Below are positions 8,371 to 16,578 of a DNA stretch of 64,000 bases, in pieces; position 1 is the stretch's first letter; every line of letters starts with the position of its first letter. The notes beneath the pieces were generated by a model. That model was not told the origin of the DNA. It was given only the letters and a program-made list of their open reading frames with translations, and did not search any database. The stretch is taken from assembly GCF_017831975.1 (NCBI RefSeq), contig NZ_JAFDSS010000001.1, forward strand, positions 2,852,001 through 2,916,000, read 5' to 3'. Position numbers and translations under genes: made by a program. This DNA is from Microbacterium terrae. Its GTDB lineage: Bacteria; Actinomycetota; Actinomycetes; Actinomycetales; Microbacteriaceae.

Positions 8371-9725
8371 GCCATCTCCTCCACGGTCACCGTGATGCCG
8401 TCGCCGAGATCGAGCAGATCGCCCGCGACGACGACGGTGCCCTCCCCCGGGTGCAGGCGCACCGGGTCGGATCCGGGTCGGTGCAGGGTGGTGCCGTTGG
8501 TGGTGCGCAGGTCGGTGGCCACGATGCTGTCGCCCTCGACGCGCAGTTCGAGGTGGCTCCGCGAGATGTCCTGCTGCGGGCTGTCGACCGCGACGAGGTG
8601 CGGCAGGTCGGTGCCCGACACCCGCGTCGATCGCGGGCGCCGCCCGACCACCACGGTGCGGTCGAGGGTGACCACCTGCCCGGTCGATACGCGAAGGCGC
8701 CCGGGCGCGGGCCGCCGGGGTGCCGCGAGCGGCGGCATCGAGTCGACCGGCGAGGGTGCGGAGGCGTCGGGCGCCGCGCGCATCGCGCGGATCTGGGCCA
8801 CCGACACCGTGTGTCCGTCGTGGTCGCCGTAGCCGTCGGCCTCGACCGCGGTGACGGCACCGGTCGCCGGCGCGTCGGCGTCGCGGATGACCGTGGCCTC
8901 CCACTGCTCGTCGAAGCCCGGGGCCGCGCCGATGCCGGTGGTGTCGTCGTCGACCGGGATCAGCGTCGCCTCGTCGACGCCCGCATCGTCGGCGTCGAAC
9001 GCCTCCCGCTCGTCAGGACGGCGGCGCACGGAGGGCACGGTGTAGTCGACGAGGTCGGACGCGTCGTCGACGGGGATCGGGTCGGTCGTGAGGCGCTGCG
9101 GCGTCGGCGCGGGCACCTCGACGGGCTCGGCGACCGGGGGCAGGGCGGCGACGGGCGCGACGGGCACCTCGACTGGCTCTGCGACGGGCGCGACGGGCAC
9201 CTCGACGGGCTCGACGACCGGGGGCAGGTCCGCAGGGGGCGCCTCGACGGGCTCGGCGACCGCTGACGGGGCGGGAGCCACGGCAGGAGCGGCGGTGGCG
9301 CGCCACTGTACCCAGTCCGCGAGCACGACGCCGTCGGCGATGGGCAGTGCGGACGCCGCATCCGTCCCCTCCGCTCCGAAGGTGACACCGTCGACTGCGG
9401 CGATGCTGCGCTCGCTCCAGGTCATGACGCCCGCGCCGGTGACGGTCTCGGCCACCGCGGCGTCGACGTGCAGCGGCAGATCGCCCCGCACCGCGAGGCG
9501 GGCGCCCGCGCCGTCGGACAGCGCGACGGCGAACGGCGGAAGCTCGGTCAGCGAGGCGCCGTAGGCCGCGGTGAGGGCTTCGAGCACTCCCGCGAGCCCT
9601 CGCCCGGCGGCCAGCAGCGCGTGCACCCGGGCGACGACCTCGGCCTGCACCTGCGCCTCGAACACGGCGAACCCGTGAGCGGTCACCGCGACCACGGCGC
9701 CCCCCGGCACGTATCGCATCGACAT
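8367..9725 (-). CDS. FHA domain protein with proline/valine repeat linker
   Basis: A 452-residue soluble protein. The N-terminal ~170 residues form an unassigned domain (begins MSMRYVPGGAVVAVT). The middle (about 175-225) has short repeats of the type PVEVPVAPVAE, encoded by near-identical DNA repeats. The C terminus (about 345-452) is an intact FHA domain: VVGRRPRS, DISRSHLEL and TTNGTTL give the Arg, Ser-His and Asn residues needed for phosphothreonine recognition. It lies between the PP2C phosphatase and the kinase in the operon; its ATG overlaps the phosphatase stop by one base (TGATG). It is a likely kinase substrate or adaptor. The N-terminal domain has no clear family from inspection. 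Confidence 0.85.
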   Translation of the reverse strand: MSMRYVPGGAVVAVTAHGFAVFEAQVQAEVVARVHALLAAGRGLAGVLEALTAAYGASLTELPPFAVALSDGAGARLAVRGDLPLHVDAAVAETVTGAGVMTWSERSIAAVDGVTFGAEGTDAASALPIADGVVLADWVQWRATAAPAVAPAPSAVAEPVEAPPADLPPVVEPVEVPVAPVAEPVEVPVAPVAALPPVAEPVEVPAPTPQRLTTDPIPVDDASDLVDYTVPSVRRRPDEREAFDADDAGVDEATLIPVDDDTTGIGAAPGFDEQWEATVIRDADAPATGAVTAVEADGYGDHDGHTVSVAQIRAMRAAPDASAPSPVDSMPPLAAPRRPAPGRLRVSTGQVVTLDRTVVVGRRPRSTRVSGTDLPHLVAVDSPQQDISRSHLELRVEGDSIVATDLRTTNGTTLHRPGSDPVRLHPGEGTVVVAGDLLDLGDGITVTVEEMA

Positions 9726-10564
9726 CAGAATCCTCCCGCCGCGACGGCCCGCGGAAGGGTGTCGCCGTCGGCGGTATCGACGACGCCCCCCACAGGCATC
9801 GTGTCATGATCCGAGCCGTCGTCGGATTTCGTGCGCACCCAGACGGCGTCGACGACGATGGCGGTGATGTTGTCGCGGCCCCCGCACACCATGGCCTCGT
9901 GGACGAGGCGGCGCGCTGCGGAGCCCGGGTCGGACTCCGCGGTCACGATCGCATGGATCGCCGGACTGTCGAGCTCGCTCGACAGTCCGTCGGAGCAGAT
10001 CAGCAGGCGATCGCCGCGCTCCGCGGGGAGAAGCCAGTAGTCGGGCTCGGCGTCGCTCCCGCCGCCGATCGCCCGCGTAATGACGTTGCGGCGCGAGTCG
10101 CGGCCGGCTGCCGCGGCGTCGAGCTGCCCGCTGTCGACGAGCTCCTGCACCACCGAGTGGTCGACACTCACCTGCTCGAGCTCGCCCCCGCTGAGGCGGT
10201 AGGTGCGCGAGTCTCCGAGGTTGATCACGAGCCAGTAGCCCTCGCCGCCGACGTCGGCCACCACCACGCCGGCGAGGGTCGTCCCGGCGCCGGCGCCGGC
10301 GCCCGGCGGGAGCGCCTCGACGCGGGCCCGCGCGCGGAGCACCGCCCCGTGGACGGTGTCGATGTCGAGGCTCGGCCGACCCACCAGCGACGAGAACTCG
10401 TCGATCACGGTGGCGCTGGCGATCTCGCCGGCGTGGTGGCCGCCCATGCCGTCTGCCACCAGGAACAGCGGCGCCTCGGCGACGTACGAGTCCTCGTTGA
10501 TCTTGCGGCGCAGCCCGGTGTCGGTCGCTGCGCCGACGGCGACGCCGAGAGGCGCCTCGCTCAC
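9725..10564 (-). CDS. PP2C-family Ser/Thr protein phosphatase
   Basis: A 279-residue metal-dependent phosphatase of the PstP/PPM type, the expected antagonist of the kinase two genes downstream. Metal-binding motifs are complete: RRKINEDSYV, LVADGMGGHHAGE, NLGDSRTYRL, ICSDGLSSELD and CGGRDNITAIVV. Unlike PstP it lacks a membrane segment and extracellular tail; the last ~30 residues are an acidic, flexible end. The GTG start at 10564 overlaps the stop of the RDD-FHA gene (GTGA). It should dephosphorylate substrates of the co-transcribed kinase, including the FHA proteins and possibly the cytoplasmic tails of the membrane proteins; that partnership is inferred from the operon. Confidence 0.92.
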   Translation of the reverse strand: MSEAPLGVAVGAATDTGLRRKINEDSYVAEAPLFLVADGMGGHHAGEIASATVIDEFSSLVGRPSLDIDTVHGAVLRARARVEALPPGAGAGAGTTLAGVVVADVGGEGYWLVINLGDSRTYRLSGGELEQVSVDHSVVQELVDSGQLDAAAAGRDSRRNVITRAIGGGSDAEPDYWLLPAERGDRLLICSDGLSSELDSPAIHAIVTAESDPGSAARRLVHEAMVCGGRDNITAIVVDAVWVRTKSDDGSDHDTMPVGGVVDTADGDTLPRAVAAGGF

Positions 10565-11886
10565 GAACCGCCCCCGATCGACGCGAACCTGTCGCCGCAC
10601 TCGAGGCGGTCGCCGGCACGCAGCGGCGTCGCCTGCCCCGGGGTGAGGGGGTTGCGGATGCCGTCGCGCACGAGCACGGTGCCGTTCGTCGAATGCCGAT
10701 CGAGCACCCAGGCGCCGGAGGCGTCGCCGCCGATCTCGAAGTGCGTCTTCGACAGCGAGAGCGTCTCGTCGCGCACCGTCACGGTGACGGCCCCGGGCTC
10801 GGGCGACGGGTTGCGGCCGTAGAGGGTGCGCCCGTAGACCGCCATGCGCGATCCGTCGTCCCAGGTGAGCACCACGATGACCGGAGCCTCGGGGTACATC
10901 GCCGCACGCTGCGCCGGCGGAGCGACCGATGCCGCTGCCCGCGTCGCGTCGATGTCGTCGGGCTCCTCTGCCACCGGCGGCGCGAACGCGGAGGTGGGCG
11001 CCGGAGTCGGGGTCGAGGCGGCGGCGGGGGCGGGGGCCGGCGCGGCTGCCGCAGGTGCGGGCGATGACGAGCTGAACCCCGGGACGTGCGAGATCATCCC
11101 GGCCGCCGCGGGCGCGGCAGCCGCGGGTGCGGCCGGCGACACCGGTGCGACCGGCGGGGCCGGGGCGAAGGAGGCCGGCGGGGGCGGGAAGGCGGCAGCG
11201 GCGACCGAGGGCTGCGGCGGCGCGGGCTGCGAGGGCGCGGGCGGCTGCGGTGCAGCAGCACCTCGCCGGGCGACGCCGAACTCCTGCGCCGGGATCGGGA
11301 AGTCCGAGGGCCACGACATCTCGACGGGCGCCGTGCGCTGCACCGGCGCGCCGAAGTCGCTCGACAGCTGCGCCGCCGGAGCGAACGCCTGCCCGGCGGT
11401 CGTCGCCGCCGCACCGCGGACGTCGACCACCATGCTCCGCGTCGCCGAGTCGTGCCAGCCCTGGTGGCGGCTGCTCGCATCGAGCAGCGGCGTGAAGTAG
11501 CCGATCACGATCGACCCCGCGAGCCCCCACACGAGGTTGCGCAGCAGCGCCCTGCCGAAGCCGATCGGCGCGCCGGTCTCCGCGTCGGCCAGCCGCAGGC
11601 CGAGCAGACGCTGGCCGATCGAACCACGACCCGCCTGCATCCACGTGTAGACGCCCCACCACCACACGATCATCACGAGACCGAACAGCAGCACACTCAG
11701 CAGCGCGCCCGCTGCCGCCGCCGCCACACCGGCCGTGGGATCGGCGGCCGCACCCCCGAAGGCGATCGACGTGATGACGAGCAGCACCACGGCGATGGCT
11801 CCCGCGATGGCGAGGTCGATCGCATAGGCGCCGACGCGTCGGCTGATCGCCGCCGGCTGCACGCCGGACGGAAGGGGTGCGGTCAT
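10561..11886 (-). CDS. RDD-family membrane protein fused to a C-terminal FHA domain
   Basis: A 441-residue protein. Residues about 1-175 are an RDD domain with four hydrophobic segments (SRRVGAYAIDLAIAGAIAVV and GQRLLGLRLADAETG are the characteristic RDD parts). A long Pro/Ala-rich linker (about 195-340) leads to an intact FHA domain (about 350-441: LYGRNPSPE, LSKTHFEI, HSTNGTVL). The linker DNA is very GC-rich with short Ala/Pro codon repeats. The ATG at 11886 overlaps the stop of the transglutaminase-like gene (ATGA, 11883-11886). The arrangement would place a phosphothreonine reader at the inner face of the membrane beside the MoxR/DUF58/transglutaminase proteins, a plausible link between the signalling half and the envelope half of the operon. 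Confidence 0.85.
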   Translation of the reverse strand: MTAPLPSGVQPAAISRRVGAYAIDLAIAGAIAVVLLVITSIAFGGAAADPTAGVAAAAAGALLSVLLFGLVMIVWWWGVYTWMQAGRGSIGQRLLGLRLADAETGAPIGFGRALLRNLVWGLAGSIVIGYFTPLLDASSRHQGWHDSATRSMVVDVRGAAATTAGQAFAPAAQLSSDFGAPVQRTAPVEMSWPSDFPIPAQEFGVARRGAAAPQPPAPSQPAPPQPSVAAAAFPPPPASFAPAPPVAPVSPAAPAAAAPAAAGMISHVPGFSSSSPAPAAAAPAPAPAAASTPTPAPTSAFAPPVAEEPDDIDATRAAASVAPPAQRAAMYPEAPVIVVLTWDDGSRMAVYGRTLYGRNPSPEPGAVTVTVRDETLSLSKTHFEIGGDASGAWVLDRHSTNGTVLVRDGIRNPLTPGQATPLRAGDRLECGDRFASIGGGS

Positions 11887-14297
11887 GGAGTCTCCTGCGG
11901 TGGCGCGGCGCGCTCCTCGGCGCGTCGTGACGTGCGGCGGTTCTGCCGCGTGCCCGTGTCGGCCGTCGGGTCGGCCGGGGCGGATGCTTCGGGGGCGGGC
12001 GCCGCGGGGGCGGAGCGCTGCGTGCGGACGGCAAGCGCGAAACGCGTGCCGGCCAGCAGCGAGCGCAGACTCAGGCGCGCGCGCATCCGTCGCCACACCG
12101 AATGACTGCGCCCGATTCCGCCGACGATCTCGTCGACCTGACGCCAGAACTCGTCGATGTCGGCGGGAGTCGGGTCTGCCGGCCCGAACACGTCGACATC
12201 CGCGCGTGCGGCGAGCGTCGTGACCCGCGGCTCGGCGAATCGGCTGGTGAGCGCGTCGGCGTCCTCGGTGCGGGTGCCCCCGACGCTCACGGCCGCGCCG
12301 TAGTCCGCCGCGCGGTCGACCAGCTCGTCCCAGCCGCCGCTGATGCGGTCGCTCGGACGCTCGGCCTCGCGGCGGCGGCGACGGCGCGAGGCCTTCAGCG
12401 CGCCGATGACGATGAACGGCGCGAGCAGGAGGGCGACGACGAGGATGCTGACACCGGCGACGCCCGCGATGAGACCCCACGGCGTGCTGCCGACCTCGTC
12501 CTCGTCCTCCGCACCCCGGTCGTCGGGGACGGTCGGCGGCAGGTCGGCGGGCTCTTCGAGGGGCGGCGGCGGCTGGAGCACCTGCGGCTTCGGCTCGGAG
12601 CGGGGCTTCGTGGTGACATCGCTCGGCTGCTGGTCTTCGGGCGGCGTCGGGTCGAACGGCACCCAGCCGTATCCCTCGAACGCGACCTCGACCCACGCGT
12701 GCAGGTCGTCGCCGGTCGCCTCGAACAGCGTGCCGGTGGCCTCGTCCTCGGCCGGGTAGAAGCCCATGACCACGCGCGCGGGGATGTCGACCTCGCGCGC
12801 CAGCAGTGCCATCGCGACAGCGTACTGCTCATCGTCGCCGACCATCTGCTCGGCCCCGAGCAGGGTCGTGATGCGCTCGGCAGTGTGCCCGGCGCGGGAG
12901 ACGACCTCACCCTGCAGACCGTGGCTGAAGAAGCCCTTCGTGGAGAGCATCTCCTGCAGGGCGCGCACTCGCTCGACCGACGTCTCGGCATCCGCGGTCA
13001 CGTCCGACGCGATCGCCGCGAAGTCGTCGGGCACGCCCTCCTGGGTGGGCAGCTTCACGTTCGCGAAGTCGACGCCGGCGAGCGCCTTGTCGTCGGGCAC
13101 CTCCGGAACGACGACGTCGAGGTCGTACTCGTCGCCCGCGGCGAGGCCGCCGATGACGATCCCGGTGCCGCTCGCCGCGTTGTAGAACGACTCGCGGCGC
13201 ATGTCGTCGGCGCGATCGCCGGCGAACGTCACCTGTTCGACAGCACCCAGCTGCGGCATCCAGACAGCGTCGTACTCGCCGATGGTGACGTGCACCTCCG
13301 CAGCATCGCCCCGGGCGTCGGGAGCCATGCCGCCGCGCACCGGGGTGAAGGCGCTCGACGAGCCGTAGCCGCCGCCGTCGGAGACGTTGTACACGGTTCC
13401 CGAGTAGGCGTCCATCGCCGCGATGCGCACGCGCGCATCCTTCGGCATTCCCGACATGGTGAACAGCGTGTCGTCGGCCGAGTCGCGCACATAGGCGCGG
13501 TAGGCCTGGAGCGGGCTCGGATAGTCGCGCACGTCGAACGGCGGGATGACGGTGTCGCGCAGCACGTAGCGCGGCGCCTCGGGCGCCGCGAAACCGCTCG
13601 CGACCACGCCGACGCCCACGGCGAGGGCGACGACGCCGGCACCGGCGAGCACACGGCGGCCGACGCCGCGCGTGCTCGACCCTGCCGCCGCGACCGCGGC
13701 GCCGGCGACCATCGACTGCCGCACGGCCAGCCAGCCTGCTGCCGCCGCGGCGAAGACGACGCCCTCGACGATCGGAGCGGCCGGGATGCTCGTTCCCAGC
13801 GCGATCTGCACCATGAGGAACGCGGCGGCCGGCGCGAGCGCCCAGGCTGCCTGACGCAGCCGGAGCGCGAGCGAGACGGTGAGCACCGCGGCGACGAGGC
13901 TGAGCAGGAACGGCACGATCAGGTAGCCGTCGGATGCCGGCACCGGCGGGACGGTGGTCAGCAGCTCCTTCCACGACGTCACGACGCCGAGCACCAGCCC
14001 GACCAGCGTGTCGACCGTGGGGACAACCCCGAACAGCGTCGTCTGGGGCAGCGCGAGCGGCCCGCCGAAGACGAGGTACACCGCGAGGGTGAGCCCCGCG
14101 ACGACCAGCACGCCGAAGCCGCGCCAGGCCGACACGACCGCCACGCCCATGCCCAGGAGCAGGCCGCCGATCGCGGCGGGGAGATAGGCGGCGGAGCCGA
14201 AGGTGGGGAAGAACCCGACGATCGGCACGAGCAGCAGCACTGCGCACGCGACGAGATCGATGACCCAGCGGCGCACCGGGATCTGCGCGCCGTTCAC
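11883..14297 (-). CDS. Membrane transglutaminase-like protein (DUF3488 type) lacking the catalytic Cys
   Basis: An 804-residue protein with about six N-terminal membrane segments (residues 8-230), a large extracellular region, a transglutaminase-fold domain (about 440-560), one further membrane segment (about 620-645) and a basic cytoplasmic tail. The transglutaminase core is recognisable: QYAVAMALLAREVDIPARVV, then the His in DDLHAWVEV and the Asp in GWVPFDPTPPED. The nucleophile position, normally G-x-C-E, reads GDDEQY, so Asp489 replaces Cys (codon at 12831-12833). The protein should have no transamidase or protease activity by the usual mechanism. GTG at 14297 overlaps the DUF58 stop (GTGA). 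Transglutaminase-fold proteins commonly travel with MoxR and DUF58 proteins, as here. Confidence 0.88.
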   Translation of the reverse strand: MNGAQIPVRRWVIDLVACAVLLLVPIVGFFPTFGSAAYLPAAIGGLLLGMGVAVVSAWRGFGVLVVAGLTLAVYLVFGGPLALPQTTLFGVVPTVDTLVGLVLGVVTSWKELLTTVPPVPASDGYLIVPFLLSLVAAVLTVSLALRLRQAAWALAPAAAFLMVQIALGTSIPAAPIVEGVVFAAAAAGWLAVRQSMVAGAAVAAAGSSTRGVGRRVLAGAGVVALAVGVGVVASGFAAPEAPRYVLRDTVIPPFDVRDYPSPLQAYRAYVRDSADDTLFTMSGMPKDARVRIAAMDAYSGTVYNVSDGGGYGSSSAFTPVRGGMAPDARGDAAEVHVTIGEYDAVWMPQLGAVEQVTFAGDRADDMRRESFYNAASGTGIVIGGLAAGDEYDLDVVVPEVPDDKALAGVDFANVKLPTQEGVPDDFAAIASDVTADAETSVERVRALQEMLSTKGFFSHGLQGEVVSRAGHTAERITTLLGAEQMVGDDEQYAVAMALLAREVDIPARVVMGFYPAEDEATGTLFEATGDDLHAWVEVAFEGYGWVPFDPTPPEDQQPSDVTTKPRSEPKPQVLQPPPPLEEPADLPPTVPDDRGAEDEDEVGSTPWGLIAGVAGVSILVVALLLAPFIVIGALKASRRRRRREAERPSDRISGGWDELVDRAADYGAAVSVGGTRTEDADALTSRFAEPRVTTLAARADVDVFGPADPTPADIDEFWRQVDEIVGGIGRSHSVWRRMRARLSLRSLLAGTRFALAVRTQRSAPAAPAPEASAPADPTADTGTRQNRRTSRRAEERAAPPQETP

Positions 14298-15553
14298 GAG
14301 AGCACCCGTCGGAGTGCGGCGGGCAGCTGCTGGAGCTGACCGACGGTGACGACGTCGGCATCTCCGACGCGGCGCAACGACGGAGTCGCCGTGGTGTCGG
14401 CCACCACGGCCAGCGTGCGCGCCCCGAACGGGAGCCGGGCGCACGCGGCGCGGAGGGTCGCGGCATCCACCTGCGAACCCGTGACGAGCATCGCGATGCT
14501 CGCGAGCGGCATCGACGTGCCCGCGATGCCGGCGAGCTCGAGCACGCCGCCCTGCGCGGGCCGCGTGGGCTCGATTGCGGCGAGGCCGTCGAGGAGGCGC
14601 TTGGCGGTGTCGCCCGGGATGCGGCGAGCCTGGGTGTGCACCTCGACCTGCCGTGAATCGCGAACGGCGCGCACGCCCAGCGACCCGGCGATCGACACGG
14701 CGAGCTCGAACTCGTCGTCGTCGCGGTACTCCTTGGTGGCGCACGACAGCGCGATCACGAAGTGCGAGCGGCGGGTCTCTTCGAACTGGCGCACCATCAT
14801 CGTTCCGGTGCGGGCGGTGGACCGCCAGTGGACGTGGCGGAGATCGTCGCCCGGCTGGTATTCCCGCAGCGCGTGGAACGAGACGTCGTCGGGCGACAGG
14901 TCGCGCGCCGACATGCCCTCGAGGTCGCGGAGGAACCCGAGCGACTGCCCGTCGAAGGCGACGGTGCGCGGATGCACGAAGAGGTCGACCGGGTCGTCAC
15001 GGCGATGCACCCGCTCGAACAGGCCCAGCGGATCGCCGCGCACGACGCTCACCGGTCCGACGGCGAGCACGGTGCGCTTGGTCGTCGGGATCGTGAAGAC
15101 CTCTTCGATCTCGGCGTCGGGCGCGAGGCGCGACACCTCGAACTCCCCGCGACCGCCGCCGACGGGCAGCACGACGCGTGAGGCGAGGATCGCCCGGCGC
15201 GACGGGTTGCGCAGCGTCATCGCTCCGACGGCACGCTCGCCCACGACGACGCGGGTGCGGCCCAGGTCGAGCGAGACGTCGTACGCGGTGCGCCCGATCA
15301 GGAAGAGCGCGCACAGGGCGAGGAGCGCCGCCAGCACAACAGCCGCGATCGTCAGCTCCCACCACCCGAGCACCTGGCCGGCGATCCACAGCACGACGGC
15401 GCCCGCGAGCAGGATCCATGCCGCGGGCCGGAACACGGCGAAGACGCGGCGCAGGGCGGCGGAGGTGGCGACGACGAACGGCGCGGCCGCCTCCGCCCAA
15501 CCCGGGCGACCCTGCGCGGACGCAGCGTCGAGGGTGGGCGAATCGGCGGACAT
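14294..15553 (-). CDS. DUF58 domain membrane protein
   Basis: A 419-residue protein of the DUF58 family, usual partner of MoxR AAA+ ATPases. Two hydrophobic segments lie near residues 40-85 (AAWILLAGAVVLWIAGQVLG and the one after it). The remainder contains the family hallmark around residue 255 (REYQPGDDLRHVHWRSTART) followed by LMVRQFEE-like TMMVRQFEET, and a vWA-like C-terminal half. The ATG overlaps the moxR stop by one base (TGATG), and the stop overlaps the next start. DUF58 proteins are thought to be clients or adaptors of the MoxR chaperone; the biochemical role is not settled for the family. Confidence 0.88.
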   Translation of the reverse strand: MSADSPTLDAASAQGRPGWAEAAAPFVVATSAALRRVFAVFRPAAWILLAGAVVLWIAGQVLGWWELTIAAVVLAALLALCALFLIGRTAYDVSLDLGRTRVVVGERAVGAMTLRNPSRRAILASRVVLPVGGGRGEFEVSRLAPDAEIEEVFTIPTTKRTVLAVGPVSVVRGDPLGLFERVHRRDDPVDLFVHPRTVAFDGQSLGFLRDLEGMSARDLSPDDVSFHALREYQPGDDLRHVHWRSTARTGTMMVRQFEETRRSHFVIALSCATKEYRDDDEFELAVSIAGSLGVRAVRDSRQVEVHTQARRIPGDTAKRLLDGLAAIEPTRPAQGGVLELAGIAGTSMPLASIAMLVTGSQVDAATLRAACARLPFGARTLAVVADTTATPSLRRVGDADVVTVGQLQQLPAALRRVLS

Positions 15554-16524
15554 CAGGCTGCGGACCGGGCCTGCGGCGCGGCGACGGACTGCAGGACGCG
15601 GGCGATGACGGTCTCGGGCGTGATGCCCGAGAACTCGGCCTCGGGGTCGAGCACGAGGCGGTGCGTCCACACGGGGCCGATGAGCGCCTTGACGTCGTCG
15701 GGCAGCACGAAGTGGCGGCCGTTCGCCGCAGCGAGCACCTTGGCGACGCGGATCATCGCGAGCGATCCGCGCACCGAGACGCCCACGCGCGTGGCGGGGT
15801 CGTTGCGCGTGGCCTCGGCGAGCTGGGCGGCGTAGCGCAGCACGGCCGACTCGACGTGGACGGTCGCGGCGAGGTCGGCCATGTCGGCGACGGCGCCCGT
15901 GGTGATGATCGCCGGAAGGTGCGCCGACGGGTTGCGGTCGGCCGCGCCGGCGAGGATGCGCTCCGCGACATCGAGGTCGGGGTAGCCGATCGACGTCTTC
16001 ACGAGGAAGCGGTCGAGCTGCGCCTCGGGCAGCTTGTAGGTGCCCGCCTGCTCGATCGGGTTCTGCGTGGCGATCACGAGGAACGGACGCCCCACCTCGT
16101 GCGGCGTGCCGTCGACGGTGACCCGCGACTCCTCCATCACCTCGAGCAGCGCCGACTGCGTCTTGGGCGACGCGCGGTTGATCTCGTCGGCGAGCACGAT
16201 CGACGCGAAGACGGGTCCCTTGTGGAACTCGAACCGGTGCTGCGCCTGGTCGTAGATGGTCACGCCGGTCACGTCGGAGGGGAGCAGGTCGGGCGTGAAC
16301 TGGATGCGGCTGCTCGTGCCCTGCACGGTCGCGGCGATCGCCTTGGCGAGGCTCGTCTTGCCGGTGCCGGGCGCGTCCTCGAGCAGCACGTGGCCCTCGG
16401 CGAGCATCGCCGAGATCACGAGGGCGACCACGTCGCGCTTGCCCATGAGGGCCTGGTCGACGTTGTCGACGAGGCGGGCGAAGGTTCCCTGGAACCAGGC
16501 TGCCTGTTCGGGAGTCATCGTCAT
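15553..16524 (-). CDS. MoxR-family AAA+ ATPase
   Basis: A 323-residue cytoplasmic AAA+ ATPase. Walker A is EDAPGTGKTSLAKA, Walker B is IVLADEINRA, and sensor 1 is IATQNPIEQ; the MoxR-specific PKTQSALLEVMEE segment and the C-terminal lid domain are complete. It probably acts as a chaperone that assembles or activates a protein complex together with the DUF58 protein encoded immediately downstream. The start codon lies 54 bases after the end of the giant surface-protein gene, the only real gap inside the operon, with an AGGA site about 10 bases upstream. An internal ATG two codons later cannot be excluded as the start. Confidence 0.93.
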   Translation of the reverse strand: MTMTPEQAAWFQGTFARLVDNVDQALMGKRDVVALVISAMLAEGHVLLEDAPGTGKTSLAKAIAATVQGTSSRIQFTPDLLPSDVTGVTIYDQAQHRFEFHKGPVFASIVLADEINRASPKTQSALLEVMEESRVTVDGTPHEVGRPFLVIATQNPIEQAGTYKLPEAQLDRFLVKTSIGYPDLDVAERILAGAADRNPSAHLPAIITTGAVADMADLAATVHVESAVLRYAAQLAEATRNDPATRVGVSVRGSLAMIRVAKVLAAANGRHFVLPDDVKALIGPVWTHRLVLDPEAEFSGITPETVIARVLQSVAAPQARSAA

Positions 16525-16578
16525 GTCGTGGATTCCTGATCGTTCGTGAGATGAAGTGGAGAAGGACGGATGCCGCGG

